Of a stretch of DNA of 64,000 bases, positions 63,780 through 64,000 are shown one piece after another. Numbering within the stretch: position 1 is the stretch's first letter; the number at the start of each line of letters is the position of its first letter. The DNA is from Microvirga arsenatis (lineage in GTDB: Bacteria > Pseudomonadota > Alphaproteobacteria > Rhizobiales > Beijerinckiaceae), in contig NZ_JAAAXJ010000003.1 in the NCBI RefSeq assembly GCF_009910705.1, forward strand, positions 372,001 through 436,000, read 5' to 3'. A program made the translations under genes and the position numbers. The notes beneath the pieces are model-generated. The model worked only from the letters and a program-made list of their open reading frames with translations, did no database searches and was not told where the DNA came from.

Positions 63780-63998
63780 TCAGCCCTGTCCGAGCCGGCT
63801 CGGCATTTTCCGGCTCTCGGTGCAGAGCGTTGCGCTGAAGAGCGAATTGACGGTGGCGGCCTTGCTGCGCACCGTCTCCGGGACCGTGCGGCTCCTGACC
63901 AGGGCGGCCGTCGCCCTCAGGAGGGCCCTGTCGCAGATGCAGGCGCCGCGCCCGACCCGTTCGTAGCACAGGTCATGGGCCCGGCAGGCGGAATCGAG
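63780..63998 (-). CDS. C-terminal fragment of a phospholipase A2-like protein (5' part beyond window)
   Basis: Reading from the window edge gives 72 codons to a TGA at 63780-63782. The first residues, LDSACRAHDLCYERVGRGAC followed by ICDRALL, hold the PLA2 pattern C-x-x-H-D-x-C-Y with the catalytic His-Asp pair, and C-x-C-D to complete disulfides. After that the tail (ALVRSRTVPETVRSKAATVN) is helical. Secreted PLA2-like proteins of this type exist in alphaproteobacteria. The signal peptide and calcium loop would lie upstream, outside the window. It ends 109 bp from icd and is co-directional. Confidence 0.7.
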   Translation of the reverse strand, partial: LDSACRAHDLCYERVGRGACICDRALLRATAALVRSRTVPETVRSKAATVNSLFSATLCTESRKMPSRLGQG

Positions 63999-64000
63999 CG

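Overview
The window is chromosomal DNA of a GC-rich alphaproteobacterium of the order Hyphomicrobiales (Rhizobiales), probably near Methylobacteriaceae/Microvirga; the genus is inference. The evidence is: the order dksA, fliO-like, cckA, recA, alaS, icd; a giant hendecad-repeat membrane protein like the Rhizobiales Growth Pole Ring protein (GPR/RgsE); a GAAC-N7-GAAC LexA box before recA; TTAA-N7-TTAAC CtrA boxes before fliO/cckA and recA; a DksA with almost no zinc cysteines; and rhizobial-type extragenic palindromes. I see no rRNA, tRNA, CRISPR array, prophage or insertion sequence. It reads as core chromosome with scattered niche genes.

Layout. 1-1.85 kb: end of a branched-chain amino-acid-type (Liv) ABC operon. 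2-8.4 kb: single genes for export, thioesterase, SMP-30 lactonase, tandem universal stress protein, PPK2 polyphosphate kinase, glutathione transferase and a LigD-type protein without its ligase domain. 8.5-13.9 kb: oligopeptide ABC operon (oppA-oppB-oppC-oppDF). 14-17.8 kb: urate degradation, with membrane cytochrome-c urate oxidase PuuD, UraH, and a PuuE-UraD fusion. 17.9-20.3 kb: LysM/BON protein, rhodanese, cytochrome c' and a diheme cytochrome c. 20.3-22.3 kb: XRE-cupin regulator, EamA exporter and a small membrane protein. 22.5-24.4 kb: a metallophosphoesterase and glycosyltransferase pair best read as phosphate-starvation lipid remodelling (PlcP-Agt), preceded by a Pho-box-like triple repeat. 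25-27.2 kb: MFS transporter and dipeptide epimerase, overlapping tail to tail. 27.3-31.2 kb: complete Mla/MCE lipid transporter (STAS-permease, ATPase, MCE protein, lipoprotein).

31.5-36.3 kb: the giant GPR-like gene with CtrA-type sites upstream. 36.6-48.4 kb: ferredoxin, stress protein, VWA protein, Kef-type antiporter, PLP enzyme, MoxR ATPase, SixA-like phosphatase, acetyltransferase, an unknown protein and ycjX-ycjF. 48.5-58.8 kb: dksA, fliO-like, cckA, recA, PagL-like lipid A deacylase, acetyltransferase and alaS. 58.9-64 kb: lipoprotein sugar dehydrogenase with a DUF2231 membrane partner, GFA-domain protein, glycosyltransferase, icd, and the C-terminus of a phospholipase A2-like protein cut by the window edge.

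The most interesting part is regulatory. Three loci for cell-cycle control, polar growth and DNA repair (fliO/cckA, recA and the GPR-like gene) carry CtrA-type motifs, and the recA promoter also carries an exact LexA operator. This suggests cell-cycle control and the SOS response meet at the cckA-recA locus. No wholly novel multi-gene system was evident; the unrecognised proteins are described individually.
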